Source: an uncultured Alphaproteobacteria bacterium
GTDB lineage: Bacteria > Pseudomonadota > Alphaproteobacteria > Caulobacterales > Caulobacteraceae
Direction of reading: 5' to 3'
DNA: 15,372 nt
NCBI GenBank assembly: GCA_937920085.1
Contig: CALETE010000049.1
Span: 1 to 15,372, forward strand
Positions 1-6,929 of the stretch are shown here, in pieces. Both the position numbers and the translations under genes were made by a program. How positions within the stretch are numbered: the stretch's first letter is position 1; every line of letters begins with the position of its first letter. The notes under the pieces were generated by a model. That model was not told the origin of the DNA and made no database searches. It saw only the letters and a program-made list of their open reading frames with translations.

Positions 1-1
1 G

Positions 2-298
2 GCATTGTCTACAGCGTTGGACGATAGCGCCCTCAGAAATCCGCATAACCTAAAGACTTATAGGGCTTGGATGCGCTCAGCCGATCGCAAATCAGGTGCA
101 TATGCGATAAGGAATTTGGGTTCCCTCGTTGGCCTCGTCATGGCCCTGTTCGTTTCGAAGATCGCAACTAACGATGGCCACCTTGCCTTGCTCCTAATGC
201 TGGGTGCAATTTTCCTGCTCGCTCCCTTTGCCCTCATGGCCTCCCGGCGAGCAACACGGTTTAGGGACAAGAACCCCTGGATACCATCTGAAGAATAA
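2..298 (+). CDS. Small two-helix membrane protein, 5' end cut by window edge
   Basis: I do not recognise this protein. The frame is open from the left edge, so the true start may lie outside. A TTG at 5-7 is the first possible start inside and would give 97 residues. Counted from that TTG, two hydrophobic stretches are visible (about residues 36-53 and 59-79), separated by a short loop with N-D-G. The second is followed by a basic segment (RRATRFRDK), which suggests both termini are cytoplasmic. It ends with TAA at 296-298 and converges on the AT-rich gene at 360-1091, leaving 61 bp between them. Its base composition is less GC-rich than the core genes further right, so it may belong to the integrated element, but this cannot be decided from one end. 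Confidence 0.5.
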   Translation, partial: ALSTALDDSALRNPHNLKTYRAWMRSADRKSGAYAIRNLGSLVGLVMALFVSKIATNDGHLALLLMLGAIFLLAPFALMASRRATRFRDKNPWIPSEE

Positions 299-359
299 TA
301 CGATCTAAAGGCGCAAAGCAATAAATGACAGCTCCTATTTTTCTGATGGAGTCGAGCAT

Positions 360-1091
360 CTAAATAAACTTGTTCCTGATTTTCTTGGCAAGTTCTGTAT
401 TTTTTCCTATAGCTCGCGCCAGATTTTCCGGACTCAACGGCTGATCTATATTGCTAGGCGTTTCTTTTCTAATTTCGTCAATAATTAGGTTAGCAAAGTC
501 TTTATATGTTTTAGCGCTGATGTCTTCGTTTAGATATTTTGTCGCAACTTTATTTAGAGCAATTCTCCACCAAGCCCTAATTGATTTGGTTTTAGCGGCA
601 CCTTTTACTTTTTTGACTCTGCTGTATTTATTTGACGATAAATTGGCTTTCGCTTCTATAATTTCATCATCTAAATAATGTAGAGTATAAAGCAAATTAG
701 CCACAATCACGTAATTTTCTGACATCTGACTATATGAAGTTGGAATATTACGATTTGATAATATTCTATCTTCAAATATATCTAACAAAAATACCGCGCG
801 ATTCAAATGTATCTGTATATCGGCGTAGTTGATATGTTTTCGTGTAGTTTTTGTGAATCTTTCATTTATATAATTCCTGTCTAAATAGCCAAAATTTTCC
901 GGCGACCAAAGATTTATTATGCCTCTTGCAATTGAGGCAATGCGGCCGGGCAATCCTATTGCATATGCGTTATTTTCAGGAAAATTGGTTATACTATAAA
1001 AGTATTTTCTAAATTGATGTGTATAGATTTTTGATTTCCTGGACTTTTTCTTCAGTTCTAAAGGACTGAGCAGTTTTGGATCTGAGTTCAT
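360..1091 (-). CDS. AT-rich orphan gene, probable mobile-element cargo, unknown function
   Basis: This predicted soluble protein has 243 residues, is rich in Lys, Asn and Ile, contains no Cys, and has no signal peptide or membrane segment. I see no motif I can name. It looks mostly helical, with a basic middle (about 145-185, SRVKKVKGAAKTK then RAWWR) and a C-terminal helix ending KKIRNKFI. I chose the ATG at 1089-1091 because GGTGA sits 8 bases upstream of it; an in-frame TTG at 1104-1106 would add five residues but has no ribosome site. The gene starts 20 bp after the integrase stop on the same strand, so co-transcription is likely. G+C counts of 22, 16 and 21 in three 60-base lines (361-420, 661-720, 781-840) give about one third, far below the neighbours. 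That is a strong sign of recent transfer. A defence or regulatory role would be a guess from position only. Confidence 0.8.
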   Translation of the reverse strand: MNSDPKLLSPLELKKKSRKSKIYTHQFRKYFYSITNFPENNAYAIGLPGRIASIARGIINLWSPENFGYLDRNYINERFTKTTRKHINYADIQIHLNRAVFLLDIFEDRILSNRNIPTSYSQMSENYVIVANLLYTLHYLDDEIIEAKANLSSNKYSRVKKVKGAAKTKSIRAWWRIALNKVATKYLNEDISAKTYKDFANLIIDEIRKETPSNIDQPLSPENLARAIGKNTELAKKIRNKFI

Positions 1092-1099
1092 TGGTCTAT

Positions 1100-1104
1100 T
1101 CACC
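1100..1104 (-). promoter_or_regulatory. Ribosome binding site that sets the start of the AT-rich gene
   Basis: GGTGA on the minus strand sits 8 bases before the ATG at 1089-1091. The upstream TTG alternative is preceded only by A and T with no purine-rich site, so the ATG is preferred. Confidence 0.45.
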
Positions 1105-1111
1105 AAAATAA

Positions 1112-2320
1112 TTATTTATTATTGCTAGATTTGAGTTCTCGAAGGCCATCTAGATGGTCTGACCACCACTGAGCCATGGCCACGCGCTCCTTCCAATGTG
1201 CGCCGCGGTGATAGGCGGCTCTCACTGAGTCTTTGTCCTTGTGGGCAAGTGCTCGCTCAATCGCATCTGGCTGCCATTTGCCAGTCTCATTCAGGAGGGT
1301 GCTTGCCATGCTTCGGAAGCCGTGCGCGGTCATTTCATCCGAACTATAGCCAAGCCCGCGCAGGGCGGCGTTCACAGTGTTTTCGGACATCGGCCTGGCT
1401 GAAGACCGAATGGACGGGAAGACATATTTTCCTGACCCGGTAAGGCCTTTCAACTCAGTCAGAATTTCAATCGCCTGTCGGCTTAGCGGTACGACATGCT
1501 CGAGGCGCTGCTTCATTCTCGCGCTTGGTATCCGCCAGACTTTTGCGTCGACCAGATCTATTTCCGACCATTCCGCGAGCCTGAGCTCCACCGGGCGCAC
1601 AAAAACGTGGGGACTAAATCTCAGCGCCAGCTTCGTTGTGGCAAAGCCTTCATAGCCGTCAATTGCGCGCAGTAACTTCCCAACGCCTTCGGGCTCCAGG
1701 ATCGCGGCGTGATGCTTCACGGTCGGTGTAACCAGGGCCGCTCCTAATTCAGCGGCCGGATTGTAGCGGGTCCGACTTGTTATGATGGCGTATCTAAAGA
1801 TGCGGCTGGTGAATTGGCAGGCGCGCTTAGCGGTTTCGTGATTGCCCTTATTCTCGATCTTTTTCAGGGCCGCTAGGATCTCGAAAGGTTCGATTTCGGA
1901 AATGGGCCTCTTGCCAAGGGCCTGAGCGACTTGAGCCACAAGCCATTTGTTTTTCACCTTGGTTTTTTCGGCCCATCCCTCCTTTTCCCGCTTTGCTATG
2001 TACTCGTCAGCAACTGACTGAAAGGTCGTCGCTGCAGCGATTTCCGCAGCCGCCTTCTTCTGCTTCTTTACGACCCCGGGGTCCTTCCCCTTAGCAAGCA
2101 GTTTGCGTGCTTCGTCCCGCTCAAGCCGAGCCTCCTTAAGTCCGACGTCGGGGTATGATCCGATCGCTAGCAGCTTCTCGGCCCCCAAAAAATAGTACTT
2201 CAACCTCCAAAGCCTGCCGCCAGAAGGCGTAACCAGGAGGTAGAGGCCGCCTCCATCCGTCAGTTTTTGCTGCTTTTTTCCAGCTTTGGCATTGCGGACA
2301 GCTAGGTCTGATAAGGCCAT
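1112..2320 (-). CDS. P4-type tyrosine recombinase (integrase)
   Basis: This 402-residue site-specific recombinase integrates and excises a mobile element. It has the usual three-part layout: an N-terminal DUF4102-type arm-binding domain (about 1-90, with LTDGGGLYLLVTPSGGRLWR), a SAM-like core-binding domain (about 98-185) and a C-terminal catalytic domain (about 205-390). The catalytic residues are all visible: R242 (VRPVELR), K270 (MKQR), H333 and R336 (HGFRS), H360 (LAH) and nucleophile Y370 (AAYHR). One oddity is Val where this family usually has Gly directly after R242-P243. Length is typical of the family. The ATG at 2318-2320 lies 165 bp from the 3' end of tRNA-Thr, the classic target arrangement. 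An inverted repeat overlaps the region just upstream of the start, so autoregulation is possible. It probably heads a transcript that includes the AT-rich gene at 360-1091. Confidence 0.95.
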   Translation of the reverse strand: MALSDLAVRNAKAGKKQQKLTDGGGLYLLVTPSGGRLWRLKYYFLGAEKLLAIGSYPDVGLKEARLERDEARKLLAKGKDPGVVKKQKKAAAEIAAATTFQSVADEYIAKREKEGWAEKTKVKNKWLVAQVAQALGKRPISEIEPFEILAALKKIENKGNHETAKRACQFTSRIFRYAIITSRTRYNPAAELGAALVTPTVKHHAAILEPEGVGKLLRAIDGYEGFATTKLALRFSPHVFVRPVELRLAEWSEIDLVDAKVWRIPSARMKQRLEHVVPLSRQAIEILTELKGLTGSGKYVFPSIRSSARPMSENTVNAALRGLGYSSDEMTAHGFRSMASTLLNETGKWQPDAIERALAHKDKDSVRAAYHRGAHWKERVAMAQWWSDHLDGLRELKSSNNK

Positions 2321-2321
2321 T

Positions 2322-2374
2322 TAGGGGTATCGCCTCTTTGGGTTTTTCCGACATACCCCCCAGGATACCCCTAG
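2322..2374. repeat. Inverted repeat with extra copy upstream of integrase; candidate arm sites or operator
   Basis: TAGGGGTATC at 2322-2331 is repeated as its perfect reverse complement GATACCCCTA at 2364-2373. A third, partial copy ATACCCCC lies between them at 2353-2360. The first copy begins one base upstream of the integrase ATG and overlaps where its ribosome site would be. Repeated short sites next to a tRNA-linked integrase commonly serve as recombinase arm sites or as sites for an excisionase or repressor. Which of these applies here is inference. Confidence 0.6.
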
Positions 2375-2391
2375 AACTCGCGAAGGTGGGC

Positions 2392-2411
2392 GAATTCCGG
2401 AGAATTCTGGA
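2392..2411. repeat. 10-bp tandem repeat between integrase and tRNA-Thr
   Basis: GAATTCCGGA (2392-2401) is followed directly by GAATTCTGGA (2402-2411), 9 of 10 bases identical. It lies 75 bp from the 3' end of tRNA-Thr and could be another protein-binding site of the integration module. It could also be chance. Confidence 0.35.
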
Positions 2412-2485
2412 GTGTGTGGAACCCAAATAATCGCATATTTTTCAATGAATTAAAAGGCGATTTGGCTGGCTTTGGGGAGGGGGCC

Positions 2486-2561
2486 TGGTGCCGGCTACAG
2501 GAATCGAACCCGTGACCTTCGGTTTACAAAACCGCTGCTCTACCAGCTGAGCTAAGCCGGC
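2486..2561 (-). tRNA. tRNA-Thr (anticodon UGU), integration target of the element
   Basis: The 76-base gene has an encoded CCA end at 2486-2488. The acceptor stem GCCGGCT/AGCCGGC is perfect, the D stem is GCTC/GAGC, and the T arm is ACGGG/CCTGT with one G-U pair. The anticodon loop TTTGTAA gives UGU. The first anticodon-stem pair (27-43) is G-A rather than Watson-Crick; the rest of the stem is sound. The 3' end points toward the integrase, so the insertion point is probably within the last part of this gene, with the element regenerating a complete 3' end. Confidence 0.95.
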
Positions 2562-2664
2562 CCCATGAGCGGTCGAATGCCATGACCCGGCGCGCAGGGC
2601 AAGGCGTGAGGTGTTGATCTAGGCTTGGAAGGTGACAGGACCTGTGATCCTCTGAGCAAAATCA

Positions 2665-2672
2665 TAAGGAGG
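2665..2672 (+). promoter_or_regulatory. Shine-Dalgarno site of the amidase gene
   Basis: TAAGGAGG lies 6 bases before the ATG at 2679 and fixes that start. The frame is open further upstream to 2625, but no comparable site supports an earlier start. Confidence 0.85.
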
Positions 2673-2678
2673 ACCGCC

Positions 2679-4091
2679 ATGACGTTCGAGGACTATCGTA
2701 AGCAGGACGCCGTCGGACTGGCGGCCCTGGTGGCCAAGGGGGAGGTGAGCCCGGTTGAGTTGCTCGAAACTGCCGTGGCGCGGATGGCGGCGGTCAATCC
2801 CGCGGTGAACGCGGTTACCACCGATCTTACGGACCTTGCCCGCAAGACCCTGACTGATCAGACGCCGCAGGGCCCCCTAGCCGGGGTGCCCTTTCTGCTG
2901 AAAGATCTGGGTGCCGCCCTGGCCGGCACCGTCACCAGCAGTGGCTCGGCCCTGCTAAAGGACGTGGTGTCGCCCACCGACAGCGCCCTCACCAGCGCCT
3001 ATAAGGCCGCCGGTCTGGTGATCTTTGGCAAGACCAACACCCCTGAGTTTGGTCTGGTGCCGGTGACTGAGCCGATCCACCTGGGCATATGCCGCAACCC
3101 CTGGGATGTTTCGCGCACGCCGGGCGGCTCGTCCGGCGGGGCGGCTGCGGCGGTGGCGGCAGGCATTCTGCCGGCAGCCCACGCCAGCGATGGCGGTGGC
3201 TCAATCCGCACGCCAGCTTCGGCTTGTGGCCTGTTTGGTATGAAGCCATCCCGGGGGCGGGTGTCCTTCGCCCCGGCTGGGGAGGGATGGGGCGGTGCCT
3301 CGATCCAGCATGCGGTGACACGGTCTGTGCGCGACAGCGCCGTCCTACTGGACATTTCCTGCCAGCCCCAGGCGGGCGATCCCTATTATTTGAGTCCACC
3401 GAGCCGGGCCTTTGCCGAGGAGGTCAAGCGGGGCCCAGGCACCCTGCGCATCGGATTTACCACAGTGGCCCTGGCGTCTCCCGCCCTGGACCCAGAGTGC
3501 AAGGCCGCCGTGCTGGACGCGGCCAAGCTATGCGAGTCCTTGGGCCACAGGGTGGAAGAGGTGACCCTGCCCGGCGATCTAGCCGCAATGCAGTTGGCGG
3601 CGGGCAATGTGATCGCTGCGTCTGTGACGGCCAATGTTGACGCCGAGGCCGATCGTCGTGGTCGCCCCGTAGCCGACCATGAACTTGAGCCCCTGACCTG
3701 GGGTATGTATCGGCGGGGCAAGGGGGTTTCAGGGTCCGACTATGTGCGCGGTCTGGCGGCTATTCATGCCTATGGCCGAGCGGTGGCGCGGTTGTTCCAG
3801 GACTATGACGTCCTGTTGCTCTCGACCCTGGGCTGCCCGGCCATTCCCATCGGCCACCTGACAGAGGATGTGTCTCTGTTTGTGGAGCGCCTGTTCCACT
3901 TCATGCCCAACACCCAGGCCTTCAACAATACCGGCCAACCGGCCATGACGGTGCCCTTGAGCTGGAGCGCCAGCGGCCTGCCTATTGGCCTGCAGTTTGT
4001 TGGGCGGATGGCCGATGAGGCGACCCTGTTCCGTCTGGCGGGTCAGCTTGAACAGGCAAGGCCGTGGTTTGATCGGACGGCCCAGCTTTAG
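2679..4091 (+). CDS. Amidase-signature family hydrolase
   Basis: This 470-residue cytoplasmic enzyme belongs to the amidase-signature superfamily, which hydrolyses carboxylic amides through a Ser-cisSer-Lys triad. All three residues are visible: K75 (PFLLKD), cis-Ser S151 in the GGSSGG loop, and nucleophile S175 (DGGGSIR). The Gly/Ser-rich signature block runs from about 149 to 200. Length is normal for stand-alone family members. The N-terminal style (YRKQDAVGLAALV, then EVSPVELLETAVARM) resembles the 6-aminohexanoate-cyclic-dimer hydrolase and aryl-amidase group more than GatA, and no gatB or gatC is nearby. The substrate cannot be read from sequence. The gene is monocistronic in this window and its stop overlaps the potI stop by 4 bases (4088-4091), so the two transcripts converge with no room for a terminator between the coding regions. 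Confidence 0.93.
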   Translation: MTFEDYRKQDAVGLAALVAKGEVSPVELLETAVARMAAVNPAVNAVTTDLTDLARKTLTDQTPQGPLAGVPFLLKDLGAALAGTVTSSGSALLKDVVSPTDSALTSAYKAAGLVIFGKTNTPEFGLVPVTEPIHLGICRNPWDVSRTPGGSSGGAAAAVAAGILPAAHASDGGGSIRTPASACGLFGMKPSRGRVSFAPAGEGWGGASIQHAVTRSVRDSAVLLDISCQPQAGDPYYLSPPSRAFAEEVKRGPGTLRIGFTTVALASPALDPECKAAVLDAAKLCESLGHRVEEVTLPGDLAAMQLAAGNVIAASVTANVDAEADRRGRPVADHELEPLTWGMYRRGKGVSGSDYVRGLAAIHAYGRAVARLFQDYDVLLLSTLGCPAIPIGHLTEDVSLFVERLFHFMPNTQAFNNTGQPAMTVPLSWSASGLPIGLQFVGRMADEATLFRLAGQLEQARPWFDRTAQL

Positions 4092-4885
4092 ACCGCGTCC
4101 TCGGCGACCTTACGCCTTTGCTGGACCAGATAGGCCGCGATTACCCCCGTGGCCACCAGGCCGATCAGCAGGGTGGAAACGGCGTTGATTTCCGGGTTCA
4201 CCCCCAGCCTGACCTGGCTGTAGATCCGCATGGGCAGGGTGGTTGAGCCGGGACCGGAGGTGAAGCTAGCTATGACCAAATCATCCAAGGACAGGGTGAA
4301 GGCCAGCATCCAGGCTGCGACGACAGCGGGGGCGATATTGGGCAGGGTGACGTCGAAAAAGGCCTGAACCGGCGTGCGCCCCAGGTCCCGGGCCGCCTCT
4401 TCCAGAGACTTATCAAAACTGACCAGTCGGGCTTGGATGACCACGGCGGCATAGCACAGGGTCATGGTGGCGTGGCTGACGGTGACCGTCCAAATGCCAC
4501 GGGGCGCGCCGACGGCGACAAACAGCAGCAAGAGGGACAGGCCTAATATGACCTCGGGCATGACCAGGGGCGCATAGATCATCCCTGAAAACAGCAGCCG
4601 GCCGCGAAACCCCCCAACCTTGGATAAGGCTAGCGCCGCCAGGGTCCCCAGACCTGTGGCGAGGGTGGCTGAGACAAGGCCAACCCTTAGGGTGACGCCG
4701 ATGGCGTCCAGCATTTGCTGGTCCTGGAACAGTGCTGCGTACCACCGTGTGGAAAAGCCCCCCCAGACGGTGACTAGCTTGCTGGCGTTAAACGAGAACA
4801 CCACCAACAAAAGGATCGGTAGGTAGAGGAAGGCCATGCCCAGCACGACTGAGGCGACATTGAAGGCTGAGGGACCTCGTCTCAT
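4088..4885 (-). CDS. potI: Polyamine ABC transporter permease PotI
   Basis: This 265-residue inner-membrane permease is one half of the channel of a putrescine/spermidine-type importer. It shows about six hydrophobic segments (roughly 12-32, 62-88, 98-123, 133-152, 184-206 and 234-254). The EAA loop, EEAARDLGRTPVQAFFDVTLP at about 162-182, docks the ATPase. DDLVIASFTSGPGSTTLPMRIYSQVR near 201-226 is typical of the PotC/PotI branch. It is the last gene of the potFGHI operon and overlaps the end of potH by ATGA (4882-4885), which implies translational coupling. Its stop overlaps the convergent amidase stop. It is slightly shorter than E. coli PotI but complete. Confidence 0.93.
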   Translation of the reverse strand: MRRGPSAFNVASVVLGMAFLYLPILLLVVFSFNASKLVTVWGGFSTRWYAALFQDQQMLDAIGVTLRVGLVSATLATGLGTLAALALSKVGGFRGRLLFSGMIYAPLVMPEVILGLSLLLLFVAVGAPRGIWTVTVSHATMTLCYAAVVIQARLVSFDKSLEEAARDLGRTPVQAFFDVTLPNIAPAVVAAWMLAFTLSLDDLVIASFTSGPGSTTLPMRIYSQVRLGVNPEINAVSTLLIGLVATGVIAAYLVQQRRKVAEDAV

Positions 4886-5781
4886 TGGGCGTCCAACAGC
4901 TTGGCTTGCTGGCGCTGATAGATAAGGATCGGCGCGATCAGGGTCGCCAACAGGATGATGGCGACGGCAGAGGCTGCGGGCCAGTCACGGTTGGCGAAGA
5001 ATTCGGTCCAGATGGTCTTGCCCAGCATCAGGGTTGATGATCCCCCTAATAGGTCAGGGATGACGAATTCTCCGACCATCGGAATAAAACACAGCAGGGC
5101 ACCGGCTGCGACACCCGGTAGTGACATGGGGAATGTCACTCGCCAGAAGGCTTCAAACTGGGTGCAGCCCAGGTCTGAGGCGGCTTCCAGCAGGCTTTCG
5201 TCCTGTCGCTCCAAAACGCTGTAAAGGGGCAGGACCATAAAGGGCAGATAGGCGTAAACCAGCCCGATGATCACCGCCGGGTCATTGTCCATTAGGGCGA
5301 TCGGCGGCAGGCCAAGCCAGCCCAAGGCGGCGTTCAGAAGGCCCTCGGGCTTGAGAATGGCGATCCAGGCATAGATGCGGATCAGAAAGCTAGTCCAGAA
5401 GGGCAGGACGACCATCATCAGCAAGGCTTGGCGCACCTTGGGCGGACATCGGGCCATGCCATAGGCCATGGGATAGCCGACAAGGAGCAGTATGCCGGTT
5501 CCGATGGTGGCAAACTTCAGGCTCGACAGATAGGCCGCCGCATAGACGCCGTCCTCGACCATGTGACGATAGGCATCAAAATCCAGGCCATGCAGAAAGG
5601 TTGCGACCCCAGTCAGCCCCTTCGACAGGTCCAGGCGCGGCGCGTAGGGCGGCATGGCCAGGGCGATGTCCGACAGGCTGAGTTTCGCCACCAGGACGAA
5701 GGGAAACAGGAAGAAGGCCGCCAGCCACAGAAACGGTGCCAGGGCGGGCAGACCCCGATGACGCGGACGCAGCTTACTCAA
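4882..5781 (-). CDS. potH: Polyamine ABC transporter permease PotH
   Basis: This 299-residue inner-membrane permease pairs with PotI. The first hydrophobic segment is at about 14-34, followed by a long periplasmic loop (about 40-85) as in PotB/PotH proteins, then five more segments. The EAA loop is LLEAASDLGCTQFEAFWRVTFP (about 197-218). GEFVIPDLLGGSSTLMLGK (about 237-255) is a strong PotH hallmark. The start codon is TTG at 5779-5781, shared with the TGA stop of potG as TTGA, the same kind of overlap as at the other operon junctions. That makes this start convincing despite the rare codon. The TTG may lower PotH synthesis slightly relative to an ATG, which is inference. Confidence 0.93.
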   Translation of the reverse strand: MSKLRPRHRGLPALAPFLWLAAFFLFPFVLVAKLSLSDIALAMPPYAPRLDLSKGLTGVATFLHGLDFDAYRHMVEDGVYAAAYLSSLKFATIGTGILLLVGYPMAYGMARCPPKVRQALLMMVVLPFWTSFLIRIYAWIAILKPEGLLNAALGWLGLPPIALMDNDPAVIIGLVYAYLPFMVLPLYSVLERQDESLLEAASDLGCTQFEAFWRVTFPMSLPGVAAGALLCFIPMVGEFVIPDLLGGSSTLMLGKTIWTEFFANRDWPAASAVAIILLATLIAPILIYQRQQAKLLDAQ

Positions 5782-6929
5782 GAGGTCAGTACCACAGCGG
5801 CGTCAGGGCTGAAGCTCAGCCACACCTCATCGTCCCAGTCGATGGGTCGCTCGACAATGCGGGCCGAGTTGGCGCGGGCGGCCCTTACCGTCATGCCGCC
5901 AGGCACAGTGATCAGATAGGTTGTCCAGTCGCCGAGATAGCCGATGTCGGCGACCTTGCCCGCCATGCCATTGGCACCAGCCGGAGGACGGTCCTGACTG
6001 ACCTGGATTTTTTCTGGGCGCACAGCCAGGGTCACAGCCGCGCCCGGTGACAGCAGGTCGTCCTCGCGGACGGCATAGCCCGCCGGACAATTGTCACCGG
6101 CCAGAGTCATGGTGACGCCATCTGCAGAGATCACCTTGGCCTCGAAGAGATTCACCTCGCCAATGAAATCGGCGACATAGCGGCTGTTTGGCGTTTCATA
6201 GACCTCTGAAGGGCGGCCGACCTGGACGATCTGGCCCTTGTCCATAACCGCCACGCGGGTGGACATGACCATGGCCTCTTCCTGGTCATGGGTGACGACC
6301 ATGAAGGTCATACCCAAACGCTCCTGCAGGGCGACCAGTTCGAACTGGGTTTCGTCACGCAGTTTTTTATCCAGGGCCGCCAGGGGCTCATCGAGGAGCA
6401 AGAGGCGAGGGCGGGGGGCGATGGCTCGGGCCAAGGCCACTCTCTGGCGCTGTCCACCGGACAACTGATCAGGCTTGCGCCGGGCCAGACCCTCTAGCCT
6501 GACGAGGGCGAGCATTTCTAAAACCCGGTCGTTACGCTCGTCCTTGGGCAGATCCTTTAAGCCAAAGGCGATGTTCTGTTCCACATTCAGGTGGGGAAAC
6601 AGGGCGTAGGACTGGAACATCATATTGACCGGCCGCTTGTGCGCGGGCTTGGCCAAGATGTCTTCGCCTTCCAGGGTGATGCGGCCCTCATTGGGGGTCT
6701 CAAAGCCAGCCAGCATGCGCATGAGGGTGGTCTTGCCGCAGCCTGATGGACCGAGCAGGGCAAAGAACTCTTTTTCGTAAATGTCCAACGAGACACCATT
6801 GACCGCCACGTCGTCGCCGAACCGCTTAACCACCCCCTCAAACCGAATGAGGGGCTTAGCGGCGGGGTCTTCCCAGGGGGCGAAGGTGCAACGAACGGCG
6901 CCAATGTTTAGGCGGCTAGACGTGGTCAT
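5778..6929 (-). CDS. potG: Polyamine ABC transporter ATP-binding protein PotG
   Basis: This 383-residue cytoplasmic ATPase drives the PotHI channel. A leader of about 27 residues precedes the nucleotide-binding domain. The Walker A motif is GPSGCGKTT (60-68), Q-loop Q106 lies in MMFQSYALFPH, the signature is LSGGQ (156-160), Walker B is LLLLDEP (176-182) with catalytic E181, and the switch H214 is in THDQEEA. A C-terminal TOBE-type regulatory domain follows (about 260-383), ending in VVLTS as in PotG proteins. I chose the ATG at 6927-6929 because it forms an ATGA overlap with the potF stop, matching the other junctions. An ATG at 6951-6953 would add eight residues and overlap potF more. All motifs are intact. 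Confidence 0.95.
   Translation of the reverse strand: MTTSSRLNIGAVRCTFAPWEDPAAKPLIRFEGVVKRFGDDVAVNGVSLDIYEKEFFALLGPSGCGKTTLMRMLAGFETPNEGRITLEGEDILAKPAHKRPVNMMFQSYALFPHLNVEQNIAFGLKDLPKDERNDRVLEMLALVRLEGLARRKPDQLSGGQRQRVALARAIAPRPRLLLLDEPLAALDKKLRDETQFELVALQERLGMTFMVVTHDQEEAMVMSTRVAVMDKGQIVQVGRPSEVYETPNSRYVADFIGEVNLFEAKVISADGVTMTLAGDNCPAGYAVREDDLLSPGAAVTLAVRPEKIQVSQDRPPAGANGMAGKVADIGYLGDWTTYLITVPGGMTVRAARANSARIVERPIDWDDEVWLSFSPDAAVVLTS

Noticed and set aside
451..678. Hydrophobic 75-residue frame on the plus strand opposite the AT-rich gene
   Set aside because: Hydrophobicity arises from reading an AT-rich Lys/Asn/Ile gene antisense. There is no ribosome site and the minus-strand gene is better supported.
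360..1091. Reading TRKH (residues 83-86) in the AT-rich gene product as a HEPN-type RNase motif
   Set aside because: One short R-to-H match without the surrounding helical pattern is not evidence, so no nuclease function is claimed.
1..1111. Search for a second copy of the tRNA-Thr 3' end as the other attachment site
   Set aside because: No match to the 3' tRNA sequence (2486-2520) is visible, so the element must extend beyond the left edge.
2955..3640. Several open frames on both strands inside the amidase gene
   Set aside because: They are Arg/Pro-rich out-of-frame products of GC-rich coding DNA, with no ribosome sites and no recognisable domains. The amidase triad is intact in the real frame.
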